64,000 nt of DNA. It comes from Streptococcus zalophi. GTDB lineage: Bacteria > Bacillota > Bacilli > Lactobacillales > Streptococcaceae. Below the pieces are notes generated by a model. It was not told the origin of the DNA. It made no database searches and saw only the letters and a list, made by a program, of their open reading frames with translations. A program made the position numbers and the translations under genes. The DNA lies in NCBI RefSeq assembly GCF_016481285.1, contig NZ_JAENBP010000001.1, forward strand, positions 62,001 through 126,000, given 5' to 3'. The stretch's first letter is position 1. Each line of letters begins with the position of its first letter. This document shows, one piece after another, positions 26,223 through 33,593 of the stretch.

Positions 26223-27185
26223 AAATAGTATTCCTAGTAATAACGTTAAGACATAAAGTACCGAAAAAAGGACAAAGCTTTTAATGGCTTCAATAAACGT
26301 TTTTGATTTGATTTGTTCTTTTCTAAATCGTTTGAGACTCTTCCAATTAAGCAAAAAGAACAGATAAATAAATAGACCGTACCAAGGAACAAATTGTCCT
26401 AAAAGGAAAAGTAACCAAACAAACCAAGGAAAAAGGTTTAAAACAGTGTATAGTGCCAAAGCATTTTGTGTTCCAATATAGTGCACTAGAGTGTAACGAT
26501 GATTTTTAATATCTTGTTCATAATCACAAAGATTGTTGGCTAACATGATATTGGCAATCAGTGTTACTAAAGGTAGACTCATTAAAAAGACAAGTGCTAT
26601 CTCACCAATATGCCAAGAAATAGTAAGTTGAGATAGGGTTATTTGAGTACTCATCAATCTTTGGGGAGATTGAATATAAAGAGCTAAGAAAAAGATACCA
26701 AATCCCATTGTGAGACCGGAAAAAATTTCTCCAAGCGGTAATCTTGACAATGGTTTTGGGCCATAAGTATAAAAAATACCGATTAAAAAGCAAATAATAC
26801 CCATGGGTAAAAGTAAAATGTCCGTTAACAAGACTAATAGTAACGAGAAAAAGATTGAGATACCAAGCAGTAAGAAAATAATCTTGACCATTTGTTTCAA
26901 GTCAAGTTGGTACTTACCAATAACGTTTTCTTCTACTTTATAAGAAGCATCAATGGCCTTATGGTAATCTACTGTGTTATTAATAGCTGTCGTACACATA
27001 TCAAAACTAATAACAGCAATGATAAAAATCAGACTATTTAACAGATTAAACGTATGATAATAATAATATGACCATAAAAAACCAATCGTCATCGGAAAAA
27101 TACTGGCAACCTTTGTTTTAAGTTCTACAAATTCAAAAAATGAAACTAATGATAAATTTTTATTCCGCAATGTGGTAATCTCCAT
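26220..27185 (-). CDS. dmkA: 1,4-dihydroxy-2-naphthoate prenyltransferase (MenA/DmkA-like)
   Basis: A UbiA-family membrane prenyltransferase of about 321 residues with eight or nine hydrophobic segments. The first Asp-rich motif region is NNTVDYHKAID and the second is NLCDYEQDIKNHR. It would attach the polyprenyl chain made by the synthase at 28934-29935 to DHNA, giving demethylmenaquinone for Ndh2. ATG 27185 overlaps fmnB by 26 bases and has no ribosome site; a TTG at 27170 has GGAG nine bases ahead and may be the true start. No other menaquinone genes are in the window, so DHNA may be made elsewhere or scavenged. Confidence 0.85.
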   Translation of the reverse strand: MEITTLRNKNLSLVSFFEFVELKTKVASIFPMTIGFLWSYYYYHTFNLLNSLIFIIAVISFDMCTTAINNTVDYHKAIDASYKVEENVIGKYQLDLKQMVKIIFLLLGISIFFSLLLVLLTDILLLPMGIICFLIGIFYTYGPKPLSRLPLGEIFSGLTMGFGIFFLALYIQSPQRLMSTQITLSQLTISWHIGEIALVFLMSLPLVTLIANIMLANNLCDYEQDIKNHRYTLVHYIGTQNALALYTVLNLFPWFVWLLFLLGQFVPWYGLFIYLFFLLNWKSLKRFRKEQIKSKTFIEAIKSFVLFSVLYVLTLLLGILF

Positions 27186-28221
27186 GTGTTAATTCAAATG
27201 AGTCTTTAAGACCATTACTAAGATGGATACCATGATCTTTATCAATGAAAACCGCTTCAACACCTTCAGTTTGGTTGACTAACTCTAATCCCTTATCAAT
27301 TCCTAATAAGAATAATGATGTTGATAAACCATCTCCTTGTGTTGATGTTTTTGTAAAAACAGTCACACCAGAAATTTGATTGTCGATGGGATAACCGGTT
27401 TTTGGATCAATGATATGGTGATATCTCTTTCCATCTTCTTCTAGATAACGTTCATAAATTCCAGAAGTAACAATGGATGAATCCTCTTGATAGACAGAGC
27501 CTACAGTTACACCTCTCACCTGGTCAGGGTCTTGTATTCCAACTTTCCAACCCTCAGTATTATTAGGAGAAGTTCCCATAACAACAACATTACCACCTAA
27601 ATTGATGATAGCTGTTGTCACACCTTTACTTGCCAAGAATTCTTTAACGCGATCAGCAATAAATCCTTTTGAAATACCACCTAATTCAAGGGTCATGCCT
27701 TCTTTGATTTGAACAGTTTTATCGGTATCGTTTAAGATAATATCATGATAGTTAATCATGGGTAGAGCTTGTTTGATTTCATCGTCACTTGGAACACGCG
27801 CATTTTCAGAACCAATTTGCCATAAGTTAGTCACAGCTCCAATACTAATATCAAATTTGCCATCACTTTCTTTTGACATTTCTAGAGCTTGTTTGATTAA
27901 CTCAAAAGTACGATCATCAACTTTAGTTGGCTCACCCTTGGCATGATTAATACGATAAACATCTGAACCTTCTTCATTGGTTGATAAGAGTTTTTCCATC
28001 TCTTTAATATAGTTAATCGCCTCATCTAGTACTTCTTCTTGATTCTCATGATAAATACTTAATTGAACTACCGTGTGAAGAAGAGGTTCATTTCTTTCTT
28101 CAGCTGTTTTAACAACTGGGAGGTGACTTGCTGAGGTATCACTGGGTTTTTGATTAGACTGGGCACAACCCACAAGGATAAGTGACGATAGTAACAATAA
28201 CATCCAATATTTTAATTTCAT
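27160..28221 (-). CDS. fmnB: FMN transferase lipoprotein (ApbE/FmnB-like)
   Basis: A 353-residue ApbE-family flavin transferase, exported and lipid-anchored (lipobox LVGC, Cys19). It links FMN from FAD covalently to Thr or Ser of partner proteins outside the membrane. Family features are LELGGISKGFIADRVKEFL, NLGGNVVVMG, and the C-terminal HHIIDPKTGYPI. Its likely substrate is the PplA-like lipoprotein encoded just upstream at 28319-28843. In the Listeria EET system FmnB has this role. Confidence 0.92.
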   Translation of the reverse strand: MKLKYWMLLLLSSLILVGCAQSNQKPSDTSASHLPVVKTAEERNEPLLHTVVQLSIYHENQEEVLDEAINYIKEMEKLLSTNEEGSDVYRINHAKGEPTKVDDRTFELIKQALEMSKESDGKFDISIGAVTNLWQIGSENARVPSDDEIKQALPMINYHDIILNDTDKTVQIKEGMTLELGGISKGFIADRVKEFLASKGVTTAIINLGGNVVVMGTSPNNTEGWKVGIQDPDQVRGVTVGSVYQEDSSIVTSGIYERYLEEDGKRYHHIIDPKTGYPIDNQISGVTVFTKTSTQGDGLSTSLFLLGIDKGLELVNQTEGVEAVFIDKDHGIHLSNGLKDSFELTHGDYHIAE

Positions 28222-28229
28222 AGACTCAT

Positions 28230-28300
28230 CTCTTTTACTTTATAAGATAGTTTAAAATAGAAATAAGGAGTGAGATTGTTCTCAGCTCCTCATTCTATGT
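28230..28300 (-). terminator. Possible attenuator between pplA and fmnB
   Basis: On the minus strand GGAGCTGAGA and TCTCACTCC form a stem (about 28265-28289) with one bulge and loop ACAA, followed by TTATTTC, a weak U tract. It could lower expression of fmnB relative to the lipoprotein. Confidence 0.45.
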
Positions 28301-28318
28301 CATTTTTTATTTCAAAAA

Positions 28319-28843
28319 TTATTCAACAATTTCAAATGATACAGTTTCTGTATTACCTTCGCTTGCTGCTTTCAACAATGCTTCAGTACTGTTTTTGAAG
28401 TTTTCAGATGTATGAGTTGCTCCAGTTACAACTTCAACATCAGCACTTTGTTTTTCAAGTAAATCAGCGTTTAATTGCTCAATAGATTCTTTTGAAGAAA
28501 CACCTGATTTTTCTTTCATGTTTTTGTTGTATTCTTCGTTTTCAGTTTTTCTCATGTTTCCGTCTTTGCTGTAGTAGTCAAAGTCAGATTCAGTAATTTT
28601 ACCGTCTTTTACAACAATAGTGTGCATGATTTTGTTGTCGTGTGAATCATATTCAGACTCAGCTTTATATGTTCCATCTTGAAGATCCATCATCATTTCT
28701 TTTTGAGAATCATCTTTTGCCTCCATAGTTGTTGTTGTTTCCTCAGCATCAGATTTTGTGTCAGTTGAGTTGTTGCTACATGCAACAAGAAGAGTTGCAG
28801 CACCTAAAAGTGCAAGAGATTTTAATAATGTACCTTTTTTCAT
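28319..28843 (-). CDS. pplA: Flavinylated EET lipoprotein (PplA-like)
   Basis: A 174-residue extracellular lipoprotein (signal peptide, lipobox LVAC, Cys22), a Thr/Glu-rich spacer and one FMN-binding domain (about 53-165). The flavinylation motif is VTGATHTS, with Thr145 as the expected FMN acceptor by analogy with NqrC and RnfG. PplA of Listeria passes electrons from membrane demethylmenaquinone to outside acceptors such as ferric iron; as I recall it has two FMN domains, so this single-domain version is a compact form. It precedes fmnB in the operon. Confidence 0.88.
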   Translation of the reverse strand: MKKGTLLKSLALLGAATLLVACSNNSTDTKSDAEETTTTMEAKDDSQKEMMMDLQDGTYKAESEYDSHDNKIMHTIVVKDGKITESDFDYYSKDGNMRKTENEEYNKNMKEKSGVSSKESIEQLNADLLEKQSADVEVVTGATHTSENFKNSTEALLKAASEGNTETVSFEIVE

Positions 28844-28933
28844 TTTAAGGACTCCTTTTTATTTTTTCATATATATAATATAATAATTTTTAAAAAAAAT
28901 CTAGTATTTTTTTGTTTTTCTTAACATTTCTTA

Positions 28934-29935
28934 CTAAAGAGAAGTTTGAAACAATTTTTCTATTAAAGAAACTATATCAACCATTTTTTCTTCGGATAAA
29001 AAGAGTTTTAATTGTTTAAATGATTTGGCAATATAACGATTAATTAACTGCTCTGTTGCTAAAAAACCACTTGTTGTTTTGATAAGATTTTGAAGATAAA
29101 TTAAGTCCTTTTGAGACCAGTTTTCCCTTTTTTTCTTTGAAAGAAAAGGTTGAATCAGTTTATTTTCAGATTTGGCAATAATAAGGGGATAAGTATAAAT
29201 ACCATTTTGAACATCTTGTAATTGAGGTTTTCCAGAACTTACTTGAGGTTTCTTAAAATCAATTAAATCATCCGTTAGCTGAAAAGCCATACCAATAGAT
29301 TGACCAACGTTAAAAGCAAGATTAAGTTCTTTAGCACTACGATGAGCTGTTATAACACCCATTTTTGTTGCCATTCCAAAAAGAAAGGCAGTTTTCCCAC
29401 GAATTTGCTTGAGATATGCTTTGGCTGAAATATCCTCATTAAAACTATTCATTAACTGTGATAATTCACCAGATAAAACTCTTTCAATAATACGGTAATT
29501 ATTTTTTGAATAGTGTAAGTCTTTACTACCTTTTAGAATATCTTCAAAACCTTTAAGTGCCAGCTTTGATGAATAAGATAGAAGATAATCACCAGCATAG
29601 ATAGCGATTTTATTAGAAAATGATTGGTGCAGAGTTTCAATACCTCTTCTCGTTCCGGCTTGATCAATGACATCGTCATGTATTAGTGTTGCTAGGTGTA
29701 ATATTTCAACAGATGCTGCTAAATAGAGTTTTCCAGTTTTTATTTCACCATCTGTTGCCTTAGCAAGCATCACTAAAAGACCTGCTCTGACATATTTACC
29801 AGAAGCATTGATATAATCAGTAATTTTTTGTTTCACTTCCGGATGAATCACTGAGATATTGGTTAACATAATCTCTTTTACTTCTTCTAATGCCTTGTTG
29901 ATCTCAGGATAATTTTCCCACAATGTATGTATCAT
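28934..29935 (-). CDS. dmkB: Polyprenyl diphosphate synthase (DmkB-like)
   Basis: A 333-residue trans-prenyl synthase making the isoprenoid tail of demethylmenaquinone. Both Asp-rich motifs are clear: LIHDDVIDQAGTRRG and QLTDDLIDF. The start is set at ATG 29935 (MIHTLWENY); a GTG reading from 29968 lies inside the terminator of ndh2 and lacks a ribosome site. It sits between ndh2 and the PplA gene, which ties quinone-tail synthesis to the EET system. Chain length is not readable. Confidence 0.88.
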   Translation of the reverse strand: MIHTLWENYPEINKALEEVKEIMLTNISVIHPEVKQKITDYINASGKYVRAGLLVMLAKATDGEIKTGKLYLAASVEILHLATLIHDDVIDQAGTRRGIETLHQSFSNKIAIYAGDYLLSYSSKLALKGFEDILKGSKDLHYSKNNYRIIERVLSGELSQLMNSFNEDISAKAYLKQIRGKTAFLFGMATKMGVITAHRSAKELNLAFNVGQSIGMAFQLTDDLIDFKKPQVSSGKPQLQDVQNGIYTYPLIIAKSENKLIQPFLSKKKRENWSQKDLIYLQNLIKTTSGFLATEQLINRYIAKSFKQLKLFLSEEKMVDIVSLIEKLFQTSL

Positions 29936-29957
29936 TTTATTCACCAGCTCTACTACA

Positions 29958-30010
29958 AACAAAAGCACCCATGATAAGTCATTATATTAAGAATTACCGA
30001 TGGGCGTTTT
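29958..30010 (-). terminator. Hairpin between ndh2 and the polyprenyl synthase
   Basis: AAAA..GCCCAT pairs with ATGGGTGCTTTT across about 25 bases, followed by a short T run on the minus strand. It may be a partial terminator that sets the ratio of Ndh2 to downstream products. Confidence 0.5.
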
Positions 30011-30032
30011 ATTTTTTATTTCTTAAGAATGA

Positions 30033-31931
30033 TTATTTTTTATCAAAACCATAAATATGTTTTACTTTACCATAAATTAATCGATCTAGTCGCTTACCAA
30101 TCCATGGCATAATCCAGTAATCAAGACCAAAGGCACGTCCCGCACCAGCCATTAAAGCAATCGCTGCTGGAACAAACCACATGTTTACCCAGAAGAACAT
30201 TCCTGAAAGAGAGAACATTGCTACAAGACCAACAGTTAAGGCACTAACTAGCCAGACAAAGGCACCACCAATTAAAGCTAAACCAATACCAATTTCAAGT
30301 AAGGTCATCATTTTTTGCATGAATAGAGCAACATCTTGATTTGGCATCATAAATTTCATAATTGATGCAAACCAATCTGGCATACCTTTTAGGACTTGCA
30401 TTGGTTCTTCACCGTAGGTATAGTTTAAACTAAAGACTTGTTCAGCGACTTGGGCTCCTGCATCTCCTGCTTGAGAAGCACTTGTTGTCGCCTCTGCTGA
30501 TTCAGAAGCACCTGAAACGGCTTCTTGTAACCAAGGGAATGGAAAGACTACCTTGTCACCAAACCATGAGGTTGTACCAAAAAGACCAAATGCTTTTTTA
30601 ATCCCTTCATAAAGCCAAACAGAACCATAAAACACACGAAGTGGAATAAGCCAAAGGTTATTCCCTTTACTTGATAGGTGTCCACCAAAGATATTACGTT
30701 TATGTTTAATATCAAAGAATTCATGGCGAATATAAGCACCGATGTTGTAAAAACTTCTAATGGTAAGGAAATAAATAAGGTTGACAATGTGTTTCATTAG
30801 CATCGCAAAGAAACCAGTCAAATGGTATTTATTCATGATGTAAGCAACACCATACCTAGAACCAATAGAAACCATGAAGCCATCATATTTTCCCTTAAAG
30901 GCATGTTTTTGACCACCAGTAATCTCAGCTATAATATTTTGCGCAGCAGTGTGACCTGTTTGCTCAGCTGCTTGAACGATTTGTGGTGTTGGTGCATCAC
31001 CATTATTAGGATCTTCATAGTAAACCAAGTCACCAGCAACATATACACCTGGTTTATCCTTAGCTTCCATGTACTGATTAGCTACCAACCTACCTGCCCG
31101 TGCTTGTTCCATGCCATAATCTTTGGTATCGGTATTAGCTTTAATTCCTGATGTCCAAATAGAAGTATGAGTTGGAATTGTACGACCTGATGAAAGAACT
31201 AAATTTTCTTTATTAATCTCAGTAACAGCATCATTTAAAAGAACTTCTACCTTTTTCTTATTAAGGTATTTAATGGTTTTTTCTTGTTCTTTTTTAGTCA
31301 CCATTTGAAGAACATTTGGTGTTGCTTCAACAAGCTTTAATGAAAAATCATTAGGATCTAATTTGAACTGGTTAGCAATAATTGGTACCCAATCAATCAA
31401 CTCACCAATCATTTCAACACCAGTAAAGCCTGCACCAATAACTGTAAATGTTAAAAGGGCTTTGCGTTTTTCAAGATTATGCTCTTTCATAGCACGATAA
31501 GCACAATCAATCATATGTTCATGCAAACGCTCAGCTGCCTCAATAGACCAGAGTGTAAAGCCATTTTCTTTAACACCTGGAACACCAAAGTCATTAGCTT
31601 CAGCACCCATTGCCAAAATAAGATAATCAAATGGTAAAGTGGTGTGCTCAGCAAAAACCTTCTTTTGATCGTAGTCAACAGAAGTGACTTTATCAGTAAC
31701 GAGTTTTACTTTTGGATACTTGCTAAAAATACGTTGTAAATCGTATTTAATAGCTTCAGGTTCAATACGTCCTGCAGCAACCTCATGTAACTCAGTCATG
31801 TATGTGTGGAATGAATTTTTGTCGATGAGTGTAATCGTTACCTCATCATTTTTTTTAAACGTTTTTGCCAGAGTTTGTGCTGAAGAAATACCAGCATAAC
31901 CAGCGCCAACGATAACAATATTTTTTGTCAA
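30033..31931 (-). CDS. ndh2: NADH dehydrogenase type II with membrane tail (EET Ndh2)
   Basis: A 632-residue protein in two parts. Residues 1-~400 form an NDH-2 flavoprotein with the FAD motif GAGYAGISSAQTL, the NADH-binding VIGAGFTGVEMIGEL and the C-terminal FAD contact VAGDL. Residues ~410-620 add a DoxX-like membrane domain with about four hydrophobic segments. Ordinary NDH-2 is about 400 residues; this longer form is the EET-dedicated one known from Listeria. It oxidises NADH and reduces the quinone made by the two Dmk enzymes. Start is TTG 31931 behind AAAGGAGAGG. A consensus promoter and a Fur-like box lie upstream. Confidence 0.92.
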   Translation of the reverse strand: MTKNIVIVGAGYAGISSAQTLAKTFKKNDEVTITLIDKNSFHTYMTELHEVAAGRIEPEAIKYDLQRIFSKYPKVKLVTDKVTSVDYDQKKVFAEHTTLPFDYLILAMGAEANDFGVPGVKENGFTLWSIEAAERLHEHMIDCAYRAMKEHNLEKRKALLTFTVIGAGFTGVEMIGELIDWVPIIANQFKLDPNDFSLKLVEATPNVLQMVTKKEQEKTIKYLNKKKVEVLLNDAVTEINKENLVLSSGRTIPTHTSIWTSGIKANTDTKDYGMEQARAGRLVANQYMEAKDKPGVYVAGDLVYYEDPNNGDAPTPQIVQAAEQTGHTAAQNIIAEITGGQKHAFKGKYDGFMVSIGSRYGVAYIMNKYHLTGFFAMLMKHIVNLIYFLTIRSFYNIGAYIRHEFFDIKHKRNIFGGHLSSKGNNLWLIPLRVFYGSVWLYEGIKKAFGLFGTTSWFGDKVVFPFPWLQEAVSGASESAEATTSASQAGDAGAQVAEQVFSLNYTYGEEPMQVLKGMPDWFASIMKFMMPNQDVALFMQKMMTLLEIGIGLALIGGAFVWLVSALTVGLVAMFSLSGMFFWVNMWFVPAAIALMAGAGRAFGLDYWIMPWIGKRLDRLIYGKVKHIYGFDKK

Positions 31932-31965
31932 AATTACCTCTCCTTTACAGAATTAATCCCATCCT

Positions 31966-31994
31966 ATTATACTATTTTTTGATGCTAGAAACAA
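31966..31994 (-). promoter_or_regulatory. ndh2 promoter
   Basis: On the minus strand, -35 TTGTTT (31994-31989) and -10 TATAAT (31971-31966), 17-base spacer, about 35 bases ahead of the TTG start. Confidence 0.65.
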
Positions 31995-32002
31995 GTTATC
32001 AT

Positions 32003-32017
32003 GGATAATTTTTATCA
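32003..32017. promoter_or_regulatory. Fur-family-like box at the ndh2 promoter
   Basis: GGATAATTTTTATCA matches 13 of 15 positions of the 7-1-7 pattern TGATAATNATTATCA. It sits 8 bases upstream of the ndh2 -35, in the region shared with divergent eetB. It suggests iron- or peroxide-responsive control of the EET genes. Confidence 0.5.
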
Positions 32018-32147
32018 AACTTAAGACTAAGACCTCCTTTTAAGATTCAAAAATAATTCAAATATTATTCTCTCACCTAAGAAAATAAAATCGTAAAAAG
32101 CACTTGTCACACCTTTTAAAAAACTGTATGATGGAGGTATAAATCTA

Positions 32148-32687
32148 TTGACGGTGAAAAACATAATGACTTCAAAATATTATAAATTGATTTTTATTAC
32201 AATGCTTGCTTCTCAAGCTGTTGTTATTTCATTGGTTGAGCGATTGATTCCAACTCCTTTTGCCTTTGCACCGGGAGCAAAATTGGGGCTGGGTAATCTC
32301 GTTACTATCATCGCCCTCTTTAATCTTTCAACCAAAGATAGTGCAAAAGTGATTGGCCTAAGGTTATTTATCACTACTTTTTTAAGTGGTACCTTTTCAA
32401 CTTTTTTATATAGTACAGCTGGTAGTGTACTTAGTTTTATTGCTATGATTTTTGCTAAAAAATTAGGACCAAAACGTGTTAGTGTCATAGGCATCTCTAT
32501 TTTTGGTGGCGTTATTCATAACATCGGTCAATTACTTGTTTTTTCTTTTATCGCCAAATCATTCGTTGTTCTAAACTATCTTCCTATTCTATCTTTTAGT
32601 GGTGTTTTATCGGGATTACTCGTCGGTATTTCTGGTAACTATCTTTTATCGAAAGTTCATTTTTTAAAACAACTTAGCAATAATTAA
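32148..32687 (+). CDS. eetB: EetB-like membrane protein (Gx transporter/ECF S-component-like)
   Basis: A 179-residue integral membrane protein with about five hydrophobic segments. The N-terminal region LIPTPFAFAPGAKLGLGNLVTIIALF is characteristic of the family seen as EetB in EET loci, which resembles ECF transporter S-components. It is divergent from ndh2. The start is probably TTG 32148, ten bases after GGAGG, with GTG 32154 and ATG 32166 as alternatives. In Listeria EetB works with EetA; the molecular activity is not known. It ends at a strong terminator. Confidence 0.85.
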   Translation: MTVKNIMTSKYYKLIFITMLASQAVVISLVERLIPTPFAFAPGAKLGLGNLVTIIALFNLSTKDSAKVIGLRLFITTFLSGTFSTFLYSTAGSVLSFIAMIFAKKLGPKRVSVIGISIFGGVIHNIGQLLVFSFIAKSFVVLNYLPILSFSGVLSGLLVGISGNYLLSKVHFLKQLSNN

Positions 32688-32714
32688 AACCAACCAGAAA
32701 TTCTGGTTGGTTTT
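32686..32714 (+). terminator. eetB terminator
   Basis: Perfect arms AAAACCAACCAGAA and TTCTGGTTGGTTTT right after the stop. Confidence 0.9.
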
Positions 32715-32766
32715 AAAATTGACTACCATAACATTTTTATATAATTTCATAAAAATTTAGCCTATC

Positions 32767-32792
32767 AAAAAGAGTTCCTAAGAACTCTTTTA
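32767..32792 (-). terminator. Terminator of the YjdI/YjdJ-like pair
   Basis: Arms AAAAAGAGTTC and GAACTCTTTT with loop CTAA lie 18 bases past the acetyltransferase stop; T run on the minus strand. Confidence 0.8.
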
Positions 32793-32809
32793 ATATCACA
32801 AACAAATTT

Positions 32810-33085
32810 TTACGCCTTCACATCTGCATATTCAGCTCTTAGTTCAAACTCTCTTTTTGCAAAAGGGCATAACGGAATAATTTTAATGCCTTGTTGTCTA
32901 GCTTGGTCAACAATTTCTGCCACCAATTTCTTGGCAATACCTTGACCACCATAATTTTCATCAACGAAGGTGTGGTTAATCACCCATTTTCTGTTAGTCA
33001 AAAAATAAGTACACTCACCAATTTCTTTTTCACCATCATAAGCAGCTGAACGGTCATTTTCTTCTTCATAACGAATGGTTATCAT
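32810..33085 (-). CDS. GNAT-like acetyltransferase (YjdJ-like)
   Basis: A 91-residue protein of the short GNAT group (N-acetyltransferase-like, YjdJ type). The acetyl-CoA loop GGQGIAKKLV is present, along with IIPLCPFAKREF near the C terminus, which is usual for this group. It follows the ferredoxin-like gene by 15 bases, repeating the E. coli yjdI-yjdJ pairing. Substrate unknown. Confidence 0.8.
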   Translation of the reverse strand: MITIRYEEENDRSAAYDGEKEIGECTYFLTNRKWVINHTFVDENYGGQGIAKKLVAEIVDQARQQGIKIIPLCPFAKREFELRAEYADVKA

Positions 33086-33100
33086 GTTTACTGATACTCC

Positions 33101-33310
33101 TTATTTTCTTTTATAGCTTAAAGCACGTGATGGGCAACGATCAATGACTTCCATAATATGTTCTGTGGTGTCTTGACTAGGATCAATCCATGGTCTTCTT
33201 TTAACATCAAACACTTTTGGAGAACCCTTGACACATTCCCCCGCATGCTCACACATTTCTGGGCGCCAGTAAATAATTAAATCATCTTTTTCATATGTTT
33301 TTTCAATCAT
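33101..33310 (-). CDS. YjdI-like iron-sulfur cluster protein
   Basis: A 69-residue Fer4_19/YjdI-type protein. Cysteines are C20, C26 and C59 (MCEHAGEC and RCPSRALSY), the pattern of a small single-cluster protein. It is encoded just ahead of the YjdJ-like acetyltransferase. A PerR-like box lies about 115 bases upstream, so the pair may respond to peroxide or iron. Function unknown in any organism as far as I know. Confidence 0.82.
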   Translation of the reverse strand: MIEKTYEKDDLIIYWRPEMCEHAGECVKGSPKVFDVKRRPWIDPSQDTTEHIMEVIDRCPSRALSYKRK

Positions 33311-33422
33311 CTTTTTCTCCTTTATATAATCAGCAATTTAGTAACTGTTCTTTAGTAAATGAATAAAGAACAATTATTAGTTAATTAACTTTTTAATAAA
33401 AAACCACCTTCTTGTTCTATAT

Positions 33423-33437
33423 TTATAATCATTATTA
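33423..33437. promoter_or_regulatory. PerR-like box before the YjdI gene
   Basis: TTATAATCATTATTA matches the PerR consensus TTATAATNATTATAA at all but one position. It lies about 115 bases upstream of the iron-sulfur protein gene, in an AT-rich region with no other gene. Confidence 0.55.
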
Positions 33438-33517
33438 TTTTAAACCTTATTTTTGAATTTGTAAATGATTTAACTCGTAACACTTTCTAAAGCATTAGTA
33501 GACCCATGTCATTAAAT

Positions 33518-33562
33518 AAAAAAAGTAAACAAGCCTTTTGTAAGCAGGTTTACTCTTTTTAT
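33518..33562 (-). terminator. Terminator of the ABC-F gene
   Basis: On the minus strand AGTAAAC..GCTT pairs with AGGC..GTTTACTT, with a T run of seven. It lies 32 bases past the ABC-F stop. Confidence 0.75.
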
Positions 33563-33593
33563 AATACTCTTTGACACTATTTGGTATTCACTA

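Noticed and set aside
29932..29978. 11-codon frame starting at the minus-strand ATG within the ndh2 terminator and ending just before the polyprenyl synthase start
   Set aside because: No ribosome site, and it is explained by the hairpin arm; a leader peptide cannot be supported.
32104..32132. TTGTCA/TATGAT promoter ahead of eetB
   Set aside because: The spacing is perfect, but transcription would start at or after the ribosome site, so the true promoter is probably elsewhere.
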